DNA of 64,000 nucleotides from Dromiciops gliroides (Eukaryota; Chordata; Mammalia; Microbiotheria; Microbiotheriidae). The notes below the pieces were generated by a model that was not told the origin of the DNA, did not search any database, and saw only the letters and a list, made by a program, of their open reading frames with translations. Positions 10,933 to 23,494 of the stretch are shown one piece after another (the stretch's first letter is position 1; each line of letters begins with the position of its first letter). The DNA lies in the NCBI RefSeq assembly GCF_019393635.1, contig NC_057862.1, positions 262,832,441-262,896,440 on the forward strand, written 5' to 3'. The translations under genes were made by a program, and so were the position numbers.

Positions 10933-11070
10933 TTTTTTTACAGGGCAATGGGGTTAAGTGACTTGCCCAGGGTCACACAGCTAGTAAGTGTCAAGTGTCT
11001 GAGACCGGATTTGAACTCAGGAATTCCTGAATCCAGGGCTTTATCCACTGCGCCACCTAGCCGCCCCCCG
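10933..11070 (-). mobile_element. CORE-SINE (WSINE1-like), minus
   Basis: Complete short SINE with poly(T) at the left and 'cgccacctagccgcccc' at the right. It is flanked by the target duplication catattataattt at 10921-10932 and 11071-11082. Confidence 0.9.
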
Positions 11071-11082
11071 CATATTATAATT

Positions 11083-11616
11083 TGATCTAATTTAAAATGA
11101 ATTTTTAAATTTGGACAATTGTGATATTTGACCCTCTATAAGTAAAATAGAACTTTATGGAAAATACACTTAAATTTTGATGTTATTTATAGACTATAAG
11201 CATCAGAATAAATATATTATTTCTATCAACATTGTCATATGGAGTTCACTGCGAATGATCTACTAAATACTATAAACTTTAAAAAATTTACATTGGGTTT
11301 TGAAAAAAATGGGAAATTTATTCACAATAAGATTGATGTTTCCTCTAAATGGTAATACTATTGATCACCTTTAAATATAATTGAATTATAAATACTCTCT
11401 AATATTCTAGTATAGAATGCCTAAATTAATAAACACTGAAATCGTTTTGGTAAGATAACTCAGAAATATATTCAACTGCTTTAATGTTATTTGACTGGAA
11501 ATAATTGTTTTGCATATGTTTAAAAATTTATTATATTGTTTTATGTTAGTATTAATGCTTATAATTTCTTGTGTTGTGATTTTGGGGAAGCCATGAAATG
11601 CTGTTGGTGGAAGTTC
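11083..11616. other. Unassigned AT-rich stretch
   Basis: No gene or repeat recognised. Confidence 0.4.
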
Positions 11617-12811
11617 TGGAGACAGAGCCAAGATGACTGAGTGAAACCAGGAAGCTGCCTGAGCTCCCCCAGATTTCCCTCAGAAACAATGTCAAATTAA
11701 CCCTTTCAGCAGATTCTGCAGTTGTAAAACCTGCAAAAAACCTATAGTGAAACAATCTTCCAACTTCAGATAATGTAGAAAATCTTCAAGAAAAGTCTGT
11801 TTTATCTGGGTAAAAGGGGTACACAGCTCAGCCCAGCAGGTGTCTGGGCAAGCCAGCAAAAGGCTCTTGGTCACAGCATAGATCAGCAGCTGAGGAACCA
11901 CTGTCCTAGCTCAGCAAGCTAGTGTGACAGCAGGCCAGTTGTGAGGCCTCCAACCCCAATGCTGTTGATGTCTCAGAGCGGAAAGCTGGTGATTCAGCTC
12001 TGGCCCCCAGCAAAAGAAGCTCTGGAAAGTGCACACTGTATCCTAGGAGCAGAACTCAAACTTAAAAGGCAAAAAAGAGGCTAAAATAAAATAAAAATAT
12101 CAATAAGAAACAAAAAAGCACCCTCACCATTGACAGTTACTATGGTGACAGGGAGGATCAAAACATAAACTCAAAGGAAAACAATAATGATAAAACTCCT
12201 ACATGTGAAGCCTTAAAGGGGAAGAAGAATTGGCCTTGAGACCAAAAAGCGCTCCTGGAAGAGCTAAGAAATGATTTTATAAAGCAAATAAGAGAGGTAG
12301 AAGAAAAATTGGAAAAAGAAATGAAAGTTCTGCAAGAGAAATTCAAGAACTTCTAAAAATAAAATAATGCCTTAAAAATACAATTGGGGGGCAGCTAGGT
12401 GGTGCGGTGGAAAAAACACCAACCCTGGATTCAGGAGGACCTGAGTTCAAATCCAGCCTCAGGCACTTGACACTTACTAGCTGTGTGACCCTGGGCAAGT
12501 CACTTAACCCCCATTGCCCTGCAAAAAAAATACAATTGGAAAATTGGAAAAGGAGAATAATTCCCTAAGAATCAGAACTGAGCAGATTGAAGCTAATGAT
12601 TCAATGAGACAACAAGGAAGAAGTAAAGCAGAATCAAAAGAATATAAAAGTAGAAGAAAATGTAAAATACTTCTTCAGAAAAACAATAGACCTGGAAAAT
12701 AGATCCAGGAGGGACAATATAGGAATAATTATACTACCTGAGGACCATGATCCAAAAAAGATCCTAGACAACAGATTTCAGGACATTATTAAGGAGAACT
12801 GCATCAATGAC
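11617..12811 (+). mobile_element. L1 plus, 5'UTR and ORF1 N-part (part 1 of 2)
   Basis: Starts with 'ggagacagagccaagatga', the marsupial L1 5' terminus, and runs through the 5'UTR into the coiled-coil region of ORF1. A SINE interrupts it at 12387-12530 and a minus half-L1 at 12812-16298. ORF1 has several stops. Confidence 0.85.
12387..12530 (+). mobile_element. CORE-SINE, plus, inside L1 ORF1
   Basis: Complete SINE ending 'ccccattgccctgcaaaaa'. It is flanked by the target duplication aaatacaattgg, in the coiled-coil part of L1 ORF1. Confidence 0.9.
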
Positions 12812-14090
12812 TTTTTTTTAATAGAATTTTATTTTCCAAAATATATGTAAACACAAAATTTTAACATCAATTTTTAAAAAACTTTGTGTTCCAACTTCTC
12901 TTCCCCCTTCCACTCCCAGCCCCCACCCACAAGAACTCAAGCAATTCAAAATAAGTTATACATGAGTAGTCATGGAAAAATTCCCATATTAGCTAGTTGT
13001 GAGAGAAAGCAGTCAAAAAAGCCAAAACTTCAGATTAAGGAATTGTCAAAGAGGAAATGAAAAAAAAATTAAAAAATGTGTTTCCATCTGTTCTCAGATA
13101 CTATCAGTTCTTTCTCTGCAGATGGGCTGCAATCTTCATAAGTCTTTCAGGGTTATATTGGATCATTGCCTTGCTGAAAATAACCACATGCTTCCCAGCA
13201 GATCATCCCCCACTATTGCTGTTATTTTGTATACAGTACATTTCACTCCGCTTCAGTTCATGTAGGTCTTTCCAGGTTTTTCTGATAGTATCCTGTTCAT
13301 CATAACCTGTATATGGTACCTTAAGCTTGACAGACAGTTTTCTCCATAAAAGCCCAGCAAAGTAGGTACCATACGTTTTGCCATTATAATCAATCATCAT
13401 AACTATTTCCCTCCATCCCACTCCCTTCCCATGACATTTACTCTCTCTTCTTTTTACCTATTCCTCCTCAGAGGTGTTTTACTTCTGACTATCCTCTCCC
13501 TTGCTCTGCACTCCCTTTTTTCACCCTTCCTTCCTTGTCCTCTTCCCCTCCTATTTTCCTGCAGGGCTAAATAGATTGCTCCTCCTAATTGGGTATGAAA
13601 GCTATTCCCTCCATGAGCCCATTCCAATGAGATTCAGGGTCCCTGAGCTAATTCTTTGTTCTAAATTTTTCTTCCTCCCTCCTTCCTCAACCCTCCCTAT
13701 GAGATCAAGCAATTCAATATGTCATACTGGTGCAGTAATGCAGAACATCTTCATCTTCCTTGAAAGTGTTTTGCTTTTTACTGCTCTCTCCCCCAATCTG
13801 CCTTTCCCTCCTTCCCTTCTTCCTCCCTCCCCTTATCTCCTTCCCCTCCCTCAGGGCAAAAATATATCATTATACCTACTTGAGTATGTATGTTAGTCCT
13901 TCTTTGAGCCAATTCTGATGATATTAAGGTTCAATCACTCCCCAACTCCTTCCCCCTCTTCTACTCTCCTCCATAAACTTTCTTCTTGTTTCTTTCATGT
14001 GAACTACTTCTCCTCAGACCATCTCTCCCCTTCTCCCTCCCCCAGTTTATTCCTCCTACACCTCAACCTTATATTAATGATGTCATCATG

Positions 14091-14208
14091 GATTAGTTAG
14101 GTGGCACAGTGGACAAAGCACCAGCCCTGGACCCAGGAGGCCCCAAGCCCAAATCCAGCCCCAGACATAAGATACCCTACCCTGTCTGCCCTACAAAGAA
14201 CAAAACAT
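14091..14208 (+). mobile_element. Decayed CORE-SINE, plus, inside half-L1
   Basis: The head 'ggcacagtgg' and 'caccagccctgga' are recognisable; the core is shortened and mutated. It lies in the inter-ORF spacer of the half-L1. Confidence 0.65.
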
Positions 14209-14373
14209 AAATTCTTTACAGATATCATCCCTTCATATTCAGTTCAGCCCTGTCTTCTGTGAATTTCTTACTGAGATAGTTCTTATGATTTCAAAGTATT
14301 ATCTTCCCATGTAGGAATGTAAACAGTTTGATCTTTTAATATCCCTCATGAAGTCTTTTTCCTGTTTACCTTT

Positions 14374-15372
14374 TTATGTTTCTCCAGGGTCTTGTATTTG
14401 AAAATCAAATTTTCTATTCAGTTCAGGTCTTTTCATCACAAATGCTTGAAAGACCTCTTTCTCATTGAAATCCCATTTTTGCCTCTGAAAAATTATACTC
14501 AGTTTTTCTGGGTACGTGATTTTTGGTTGAAGTCCCAGTTCCTTTGCCCTCTGGAATATCATATTTCATGCCCTTTGGTCCTTTAATGTAGAAGCTGCTA
14601 GATCTTGCTTTATCCTTATTGGAGCTCCACAGTATTTGAATTCCTTTTTTCTAGCTGCTTGCAGTATTTTCTCCTTGACCTGGGAGTTCTGGAATTTGGC
14701 TATAATATTCCTGGAGGTTTTCCTTTTGGGATCTCTTTCAGGAGGTGATCGGTGGATTCTTTCAATTTCTATTTTAGCTTCTGCTTCTAGAATATCAGGG
14801 CAATTTTCCCTCACAATCTCTTGGAGGATGGTGTCTAAGCTTTTGTTTTGGTCATGGTTTTCAGGTAGTCCAATGATTTTCAAATTATCTCTCCTAGATT
14901 TATCTTCTAGGTCAGCTGTTTTTCCAAGGAGATATTTCACATTGCCCTCTATTTTTTTTTTTCATTCAATTGGATTTGCTTTACTGTGTCTTGGTTTCTC
15001 ATAAGGTCACTAGCTTCCATTTTTTCAATCCTAATTATTAGGCAGTTATTTTCATCAGACAGTTTTTTTAATCTCCTTTTACATTTGACTTTTCAAACTG
15101 TTGACTTTTTTCTCATTACTCTCCTCCATTGCTCTTATTTCCCTTTCCATTCTTTCCTCTTTTTCTCTATATCTTCTTTCTATTTCTCCTACTTTCTCTT
15201 CAAAGTTCCTTTTGAGAGCTTCCATGGCCTGAGACCAGTTCATATTTTTCTTGGAAGCTTTGGATATTGGAGCTTTGACCCTGTTATTATCTTCTCCTTC
15301 TGAGGTTGTATTGTGGTCTACCTTACCCCCAAAGAAGTTTTTGATGGTCTTCTGCTTTTTCTGCCTACTCAT
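14374..15372 (-). pseudogene. ORF1 of the half-L1, lightly broken
   Basis: L1 ORF1 encodes an RNA-binding chaperone that trimerises through a coiled coil. Three consecutive minus-strand frames cover almost the whole gene. 15372-15079 carries the N-terminus and charged coiled coil. 14940-14566 carries the RRM with 'RRDNLKIIGLPE' and the run 'KILQAARKKEF'. 14562-14374 carries the C-terminal domain with 'MKRPELNRKFDFQIQDP'. About 330 residues in total, close to the usual marsupial L1 ORF1 size. Only a few stops or shifts separate the parts, so decay is mild compared with the other L1s here. Confidence 0.8.
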
Positions 15373-15400
15373 CTTGGCTTACTATTTCTTGGCTTTTAAC

Positions 15401-15530
15401 TCCTTTTTTTTTTTCAGGGCAATTGGGGTTAAGTGACTTGCCCAGGGTCACACAGCTAGTAAGTCTCAAGTGTCTGAGGCCATATTTGAACTCAGGTCTT
15501 CCTGAATCCAGGGCCAGTGCTCTATCCACC
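15401..15530 (-). mobile_element. CORE-SINE, minus, in L1 5'UTR
   Basis: SINE lacking its terminal head bases (stops at 'tctatccacc'). Flanked by the duplication ttttaactcc(tt) at about 15394-15403 and 15531-15540. Confidence 0.85.
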
Positions 15531-16298
15531 TTTTAACTCCTTCTTAAAGTGTGGCGCTGCTTCCAGGACATACTGTTCAAGCTACAGCATGGCCAGGGGG
15601 ATGGTTGGGCTTCTTCTCAGCCTGCCTGGCCTCACTTTCATTTGTTTTTAAACTCTCCACTGGGGGGTGGTGTATGTTGGTGTGGGGTTGCTTCTCGGCT
15701 CTACTCCTGTTCTCAGCTTCAGAGAGTCCGAGGTGTTTTGGGTTGAGGGGAGGCAGGCTTTAATCTCACCTGGCCTGTTCTCAGGTCTGGAGATAACCTC
15801 AGGCCTACTTTACTAAGCAACCAACCAACAAAGCTTTCTGTGGTGTGGTTCACAGCTTCAGATGAGCCTGCTCCCCTGCTCCCCTCCCCCACCTGGGTCT
15901 CCTGCCACTCAGGATTTTTTCCTGGTTCCCCGCTGGGGTGGAACAGTTGAATCCTTCCCCCCAGTCCACTGGTACCCCTGTACTTACCCCTCCGGGCCAG
16001 CCGTTCAGTCTGACTGCGCGCTTAGTTCCAGAAGACGCTGGTGCTGCAGCCGATTCAGAAGCACTGGTGCAAATTCCTCTGGCAGGTGTCTGGTGTGTTG
16101 GCCTGATTGTGGGGTTAGGCTTTATTCGTGGCCCAGCATGGCCCCCTGAGATCCATCTATAGCTGGAGAAAACTCTCAGCCTGTATTTTTGTGTGTTTTT
16201 CTGCCCCAAAGGTTCTTTTATTGCTATTTTTGGGGTGGTTGTGTCAGGAACCTTGTGCATTTAATGTCTTTCCTCCACCATCTTGGCTCTGCCTCCCT

Positions 16299-19200
16299 TG
16301 CATCAATGTCTTAAAGAAGAAAAATTAGTCATTGAAAGAATCCATTGATCACCTCCTGAAAGCACCCCGCAAAAGTAAATGCCAAGAAATATCATAGCTA
16401 AATTCCAGAACTATCAAGTAAAGGAGAAAATACTGAAAGAATCAAGAAATAAATAATTTAAATATCAAGGAATAACAATCAGAATTACACAGGTCTTGGC
16501 AGCTTCAACATTAAAGGATAAGAGGCCTTGGAATATGATATTCCAGAAGGCAAAGGAACTGAGATTACAACCAAGAATGTACTACCCAGCAAAATTCAGC
16601 ATAATCTTTCTGGGGAAGAAGGGCATTCAATGAAATAGGAGACTTTAAAACTTTCCTAATGAAAAGTCCAGAACTAAACAGAAAATTAAATCCACATATA
16701 CAAGACTCAAGTGACATGTGAAAAGGCAAAAAGGGGGGAAAAAACCCATGTTATTCAATAAGGTTAAAATGTTTGCATTCCTACATGGGAAGAAGATACT
16801 TAAAACTCTTGAGAATTGTATCTTTAAGACAGATAAGAGGAGTACAAAAAAACAGAAGTTGTGGGTATAAGTGGATTTCAATGTTATGATATAAAAAAAA
16901 CTTAAGGGGAAACAAACAGGAGAGAGGAGGGAAACAAAAACTGGGAGAAGAGGAAAGGGAAAATTACATCACATGAAGAGATGCAAAAGACAATGGAAGG
17001 AAAGAATCTATTGATCACCTCTTGAAAGCATTGTTTTGGCCCAATGCTCATCTGATTTGGCTCCAGGAGGGAATAACATACACACTCAGTTGGGTATAGA
17101 ATTCTCTTACCCTGTAGGGAAATAAAAGGGGAAAGGGGAAAGAAAAGGGTGGGGTGCTGATAGAAGGGAGGGCAAAACTAGAAATTGAAAGGGGAAAGAA
17201 CAAAAAGAAGGTTGGGCTGATAGAAGGGAGGGTAGACTGAGGTGGCCAGAAACAAAACACTAGTGAGAAGGGACAGGGGAAAAGGAAAGAGAAAAATACA
17301 AACAAGGGAAAAAATAGAATGCAGGGAAATACACAATTAGTAATCATAACTGTGAATGTGAATGGGATGAATTTTCCTATAAAATGGAATCAAATAGCAG
17401 AGTGGATTAAAAACCAGAATCCTACAATATGTTGTTTACAAGAAACACATCTGAAGCAGAGATATACACACAGAGTAAAGGTAAAAAGGTGGAACAGAAT
17501 ATATTATGCTTCAGCTGAAGTAAAAAAAGCATGGGTAGAATCCTTATCTCAGACAAAGTCAAAGCAAAAAGTGACCTAATTAAAAGAGATATGGAAGGAA
17601 ACTACATCTTGCTAAAAGGAACCATAAATGATGAAGTAATATCAACACTAAATATGTATGCATCAAGTGGTATAGCATCCAAATTATTAGAGAAGTGAGT
17701 TATAGGAAGAGATAGGTAGCAAAACTATATTAGTGGGGGAACTCAACTTTCCTCTCTCACAACTAGATAAATCTAACCACAAAATTAATAAGAAAGAAGT
17801 TATGGAAGTAAATAGAATTATAGAAAAATTAAATATGATAGATCTCTAGGGAAAACTGAATAGGGATAGAAAGGAATATACCTTTTTCTCAGCAGTACAT
17901 GCTACATATACAAAAACTGACCATGTATTAGGGCATAAAACCTTCACACTCAGATACAGAAAGGCAGGAACAGCAAATGTATCTTTTTCAGATCATGATG
18001 CAATGAAAATTATGTGTAATAAAGGGCCATGGAAAGATAGACCAAAAATGAATTGAAAACTAAACAATCTCATCCTAAAGAGTGAGTGGCTCAAAGAATG
18101 AATCATAGATACAAACAATAACTTCATCCAAGAGAATGGCAATAATGAGACAACATACCAAAACTTACGAGTTGCAGCCGAAGTAGTTCTTAGGGGAAAT
18201 TTTATATCTCTAAATAAGTACGAGAATAAAATAGAGAAAGATAAATATAAAATAGAGATCAATGAATTGGGCATGCAACTAAAAAAGCTAGAAAAAACTA
18301 CAAATTAAAATCCCCCAAATAAGTACCAAATTGGAAATTCTGAAAATTAAAGGAGAGATAATAAAATTGAAAGTAAAAAAACCTATAGAATTAATCAACA
18401 AAACCAAGAGCTGGTTCTATGAAAAAACCCAATAAAATAGATAAAACTTTGGTTTATTTGATTAAAAAAAAGAAAGTAGAAAACCAAATTATCAGAATCA
18501 AAAATTAAAAGGGTGAACTCACCACAAATGAGGTGGAAATTAAAACAATGATCAGGAGCTATTTTGCCCAACTATATGCCAATATATTTGACAATTTAAA
18601 TGAAATGGATGAATATTTACAAAAATATAAACTGCCCTGGTGAACAAAAGAGGAAATACAATCCTCAAATAAGCCCATTTTAGAAAAAAGAAATTGAACA
18701 AACCATCAATGAACTCCCTAAGATAAAATCAAGTGAATTCTACCAAACATTTAAAGAACAAATAATTCTAATGCAATACAAACTATTTTGAAAAATAGGT
18801 GAAGGAATCTTACCAAATTCCTTCTATGAGACAAATATGATGCTGATACCTAAAACATGAAAAACAAAAATAGAGAAAGAAAATTATAGAAAAATCTCCC
18901 TAATGCATATAGATGCAAAAATTCTAAATAGACTATTAGCAAAGAGATTACAGCAATTTCTCACCAGGATAATACACTATGACCAGGTGGGATTTATACC
19001 AGGAATGCAGGGCTGGTTCAACATTAGGAAAACTATCAACATAATCAACCACATCAATAACAAAACTAACCAAAATCATATAATTATCTCAATGGATACA
19101 GAGAAAGCTTTTGACAAAATACAGCACCCATTCTTTTTAAAAACACTAGAGATCATAGGAAGAAATGGAGCTTTCCCTAAGATGATAAACAGTATCTATC

Positions 19201-21075
19201 TTAAACCATTAGCAAGCATTATATGCAATGGGGATAAGTTAGACACATTCCCAATAAGATCAGGAGTGAAACAAGAATGTCCATTATCACTACTATTATT
19301 CAATATTGTAGTAGAAATGTTAGTTTTAGCAATAAGAGAAGAAAAAGAAATTGAAGGAATTAGAATAGGCAAGGAAGAAACAAAATTATCACTCTTTGCA
19401 GATGATATGATGGTATGCTTATAGAATGCTAAAGAATCAAGTAAAAAACTCCTTGAAACTTGCAGGAAATAAAATAAACCCATATAAATCATCAGCATTT
19501 CGACATATGACCAACAAATTCCAGCAGCAAGAGATAGAAAGAGAAATCCCATTTAAAATAATTGTACTGGCTAAGAAATTGAGAGGAGGATCAGTGGACT
19601 AGGTTATGCACAGAAAACACAGCAGTAAATGAATATAGCAATCTCCTGTTTGATAAACCCAAAGACTCTAGCCTCCAGGATAAGAACTCACTTTTTGACA
19701 AAACCTTCTGGGAAAATTGGAAAATAGTATGGCAAAACTAGGCATAGACCAACATCTTACACTTTATACCAAAGTAAAGTCAAAATGGGTAAATTAGAAA
19801 GGGAAGGAATAGTTTACTTGTCAGAACTGTGGAGAGGGGAAGAATTTATAACCAAAGATGAGATAGAGAACATTATGAAATGCAGAGCAGATCATTTTGA
19901 CTATATTAAATTAAAAAGATTTTACACAAACAAAACACATGCCAATAAGAGTAGAAGGAAAGCAGAAGTCTGGGAAACAATTTTTATAGCCAATGTTTCT
20001 GATAAAGGCCTCATATCTATACTATATAGAGAACTGAATCAAATATACAAGAATACAAGTCATTCCCCAATTGAGAAATGGTCAAAGGATATGAAGAGGC
20101 AGTTTTCAAATGATGAAATTAAAACTATCTACAGTAATATGAAAAAATGTTCTCAATCACTGCTGACTAGAGAAATGCAAATTTAAACTACTACTACCTC
20201 ACACCTATCCAATTGACTAATGTGCCAAAAAAGGAAAATTATAAATGTTGGAGAAGATGTGGGAAAATTGGAACACTAATGTACTGTTGGTGGAGCTTTG
20301 AACTGATGCAGCCATTCTGGAGAGCAATTCAGAACCATGCCCAGAAGGCTTTAAAAGTGTGAATACCCTTTGACCCAGAAATACCACAACTAGGTCTATA
20401 TCCCAAAGAGATCATAGAAAAGAGAAAAGGACCCACATGTACAAAAACATACTACTTTTTTGTGGTATCAAAGAATTGGAAAATGGAGGGGATTCCCACT
20501 AATTGGGGGATGGCTAAAGAAGTTGTGGCATATGAATGTAATGGAATACTTTTGTGCTGTAAGAAATGATAAACAGATGGATTTCAGAAAAACCTGGAAA
20601 GATTTACATGAATTGATGCTGAATGAAATGAGCAGAACCAAGAGAATGTTGTACACAGTGTCAAGTATCAACAACATTGTGTGATGATCAACTGTGATAG
20701 ACTTAACTCTTCTCAGAAATTCAATAATCCAAGAGAATGCCAAAAGACTCATGGTGGAAAATGCTCTCCATTTTCAGAAAAAAAAACCCCAAAAAACAAA
20801 AAATACCAACTATGGACTCTGAATGCAGACTGAAGCATACTATTTTCACTTTTGTTATTTTTTTGTTCTTGTCCTTGTTTATTATTTCTTGCATTTTCCC
20901 CTTTTTGTTCTGATTAATGTGGAAATATTTTTAACATTATTGCAAAGTATAACCTATATAAAATTGCTTGCTGGCCTCAGAAGGAGAGTGGGGAGAGAGG
21001 GTGGGAGAAAAATTTGGAACTCAAAACTATTGTTACATATAATTGAGAAAAATTAAAAAGAAAGAAAAAAAGAAA
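16299..21075 (+). mobile_element. L1 plus, ORF1 C-part, ORF2 and 3'UTR (part 2 of 2)
   Basis: Resumes the L1 broken at 12811. It contains the rest of ORF1 to about 16720, a purine-rich spacer (16720-17318), ORF2 and a 3'UTR with an A-rich end at about 21045-21075. With the insertions removed, the element is about 5.8 kb and essentially full length. Confidence 0.85.
17319..20684 (+). pseudogene. L1 ORF2 (endonuclease-reverse transcriptase), broken
   Basis: ORF2p nicks target DNA and reverse-transcribes L1 RNA. The N-terminal endonuclease is visible at 17319-17579 ('VNVNGMN', 'CCLQETHL'). The reverse transcriptase core is in the longest frame, 18903-19424, with '[14 protein letters not shown]', '[15 protein letters not shown]' and the catalytic 'FADDMMV'. 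The C-terminal region appears in frames at 19785-20186 and 20460-20684, ending 'TVSSINNIV'. Numerous stops and shifts separate these pieces, so it is not functional. Confidence 0.85.
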
Positions 21076-21699
21076 TGTTTTTAGTTTGAAATAAATGATG
21101 CCTGCAGTGTGATGCAATTGTATCCTTAGAAAATCAACTCTTCTTTTTGTTGAATGTTATAAAATTATGAATCTGAGCTGTCATTTGTTATAAATGTTTG
21201 TTGTTCTGGTTAAAATTTTTAAAAGTATTTCAGAATACTTTGCTTTAAAATGAATAACAATAATAATTATTTAGTGTTTGGGAAAAGTACAAAAAACTCA
21301 AACATTTTATTATTTGTGAAGTTCTTCAGAGATTTGCCAGCCCTTCTGGACCTTCAGCTTTGGCAAGGTCATAAAATCTTAGCAGTATTGTAAAAGAAGC
21401 TGCAAGAATGTATGCGACTAATGAAAGTCCTATAAATTCTAAAATAGTGAATTGATTTACCAGGCAATTGAGATAGTCCTCTTTAACATAAACATTCACA
21501 TCTAAAGTGGGGGATAACTTACAATTTTTTTTTTGTAGTAGAGAAGTGATTTTTGTGATTATTTGTCTGATTACTAATTATGTAAATTATGGGATTGCAC
21601 CTGGAATACTTTAATTGAATTTATATCTTTTAACTAACTTAATGTTGAAAAATCTTAGTTTAAAGCATTCTTTTACCCTAGGGGTTAATATGTTCATAT
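21076..21699. other. Unassigned stretch
   Basis: No gene or recognisable repeat seen. Confidence 0.4.
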
Positions 21700-21805
21700 T
21701 AGTCTGATCAGCCACATTCTGACACAGTGTAACTTGACTCTAGCATAGTCATGTCATTTTGGTCCTCTTCAAGAATGAATGACAACAACCACCGACCAAT
21801 ATGCA
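21700..21805 (+). mobile_element. RTE-type 3' tail fragment, plus
   Basis: 'gtcattttggtcctcttcaag' followed by an 'aatgacaacaacca' ending is the characteristic 3' end of marsupial RTE LINEs and the SINEs that use them. Confidence 0.55.
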
Positions 21806-21829
21806 ATACCTTAAGATATCTAAGCTAAC

Positions 21830-22219
21830 TGTTAAGGGCTAAAATTCTAGCTAAACTGTCTAAAATATTTAATGAGTGGTCGCCAATAAATAATAAGCTC
21901 TAGCAAGAATTAGACTTTTAAGCATTTATTAAGGAAAATAAGAATTTGGTAAAGAGAGAGAGAAAGGCCTAGATTTCTATCTATTAAGGGGAGAGCGCAT
22001 TTCTAGCTCCACTCTCCACTAGCATCCTCAGGAAAGAGTGTGAGACCAAGTGCCAGTCTCTTCCTTCCTCCTCCCACTAGCCCGCGTCACTTCCTGACGC
22101 CAAAGAAAAGACTCCTGGTCTTGCCCTCAAAAACCCTCGCTTCATGGGTGGAACTCTTCTACAGTAAGTCTCCAGCAGGTGGTGTCCTTCCAATCGTTAT
22201 ATAACTCAAAGTAGTTACA
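21830..22219 (-). mobile_element. LTR, minus
   Basis: Starts 'tgttaagggc' and ends 'gtagttaca' on the plus strand. The minus strand has AATAAATGCTTA (signal complement at 21925-21930), a TATA-like 'tatataac' near its 5' end and a CpG-containing U3. No clear target duplication, and no internal sequence adjoins it. Confidence 0.6.
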
Positions 22220-22683
22220 CCTGTTTTTTGAGTGAACTATTATGTATTCACATTATGTGAAAATTCCAATTTATGGTTATTTTCTTAAATATTTAATGAT
22301 TGATTTTTATACCAGCGTGTGTATAAACTAAAAAAGTAATATGATGAATGAATGCTTTTGGGAAAAAAACAACCACCTGGTATGTACTTAATAAGCTCTG
22401 AAGGTAAATGTTTTTTTATTTATTGAAAATTAACTGTTGTCACAAGAAAAAAAACAAACCTGTACCTTTCTCTAAACTGTAAATAGTGGAACTTGATGTG
22501 TGAAGTAAAATAATCATTTGATTTTCTCTGAGTTTTTAGTTCAGGAATAACTGATTGCTGTTAAGCCAGTTTGCCACCATTCAAGTGAAATGCCAAGAAC
22601 TGCTGGAAGAGAGTGCCTTCTGGAAAATACTACTACTGAGGTTAAGAATATGGCCTTACAAAAGTAATGGAAGGATCTTCTTT
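22220..22683. other. Unassigned stretch
   Basis: AT-rich; no gene or repeat recognised. Confidence 0.4.
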
Positions 22684-22842
22684 TTTTTCGTTTTTTTTTT
22701 TTTTTTTGTGGAGCAATGGGGGTTAAGTGACTTGCCCAGGGTCACACAGCTAGTAAGCATCAAGTGTCTGAGGCTGGATTTGAACTCAGGTATTCCTGAA
22801 TCCAAGGCCAGTGCTTTATCCACTGCCCCACCTAGCCATACC
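22684..22842 (-). mobile_element. CORE-SINE, minus
   Basis: Long T tract, then the SINE in reverse, ending 'ccccacctagcc'. Flanks share atcttctttttt. Confidence 0.85.
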
Positions 22843-22895
22843 AAGTATCTTCTTTTTAAAAAAATAAGGTTGATTGTTAAAATCTACCTGTGATG

Positions 22896-23060
22896 GGGGG
22901 CAGCTAGATAGCGCAGTGGTAAAGCACCGGCCCTGGATTCAGGAGTACCTGAGTTCAAATCCGGCCTCAGACACTTGACACTTACTAGCTGTGTGACCCT
23001 GGGCAAGTCACTTAACCCTCATTGCCCTGCAAAAAACAAAAAAACAAACAAACAAACAAA
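22896..23060 (+). mobile_element. CORE-SINE, plus
   Basis: Complete SINE with a (CAAA)n tail. Target duplication aaatctacctgtgatg at 22880-22895 and about 23059-23074. Confidence 0.92.
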
Positions 23061-23087
23061 ATCTACCTGTGATGACTAAAAATCTAA

Positions 23088-23489
23088 TGTGTGGTTGCTT
23101 TAAATTGGAAGCTTATAGCACCAGTCTTTGTGCATTAAGCATTTATTAAAGTATTTAGAAGTTAGCAAAAGAGAGAGGAAGAACACGTGGAGTTAAGAAA
23201 GAAGAAGCTTAGTTACCCTCGAGCTGCCACTGTTACTGAGACCTCCAATGGAAAGAAAGGCAGATCCTCCATTCTAGAGTGGAAGCTCCCTTCGGGAACC
23301 CAAGAGGGGTGGTCCCCACGCATAGCTCCAAGCTAATTGGCTGGTAGCATTGATTGACATGACTAACAGGCAGTTCTATGAATAGCTGTAACTTCCAGAT
23401 GCAAGTCACATGCGTTCTCCTCAGGGTGGCGCTGCCCTGGTTCCCACAATGTTTTTCTCAGCAGGGGGGGTGGCACCCTGATTCTCACA
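23088..23489 (-). mobile_element. LTR, minus
   Basis: Plus-strand ends 'tgtgtggttgc' and 'gattctcaca'. The minus-strand R region is AATAAATGCTTAATG (signal complement at 23142-23147), closely similar to the R region of the LTR at 25411-26440. The rest resembles an ERV U3 with several CpGs. Likely a relative of the 25.4-kb LTR family. Confidence 0.6.
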
Positions 23490-23494
23490 CTCAT

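Larger units (their letters stand above)
12812..16298 (-). mobile_element. Half-L1 (ORF1 kept, ORF2 nearly absent), minus
   Basis: Flanked by the target duplication tgcatcaatg(a/t)c at 12800-12811 and 16299-16310. In 5' to 3' order (minus strand) it has a full 5'UTR, ORF1, the inter-ORF spacer, only the last bases of ORF2 and the 3'UTR with poly(A). The jump lies at about 13305-13400: the spacer normally leading to the ORF2 start is followed by the ORF2 C-terminal end. This layout matches HAL1 ('half-L1') elements known from mammals. With both ends intact it is a single insertion of an already deleted element. ORF2 would have to be supplied in trans. Confidence 0.75.

Noticed and set aside
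13501..13896. 131-codon plus frame rich in Pro/Leu/Ser
   Set aside because: It is antisense to the purine-rich inter-ORF spacer of the half-L1, and similar frames occur at 50872-51144 and 55235-55552 in the same L1 region.
18903..19424. 173-codon frame with a reverse transcriptase as a host or retron-type gene
   Set aside because: It has the L1 'FADD' reverse transcriptase core and is collinear with flanking L1 ORF2 sequence.
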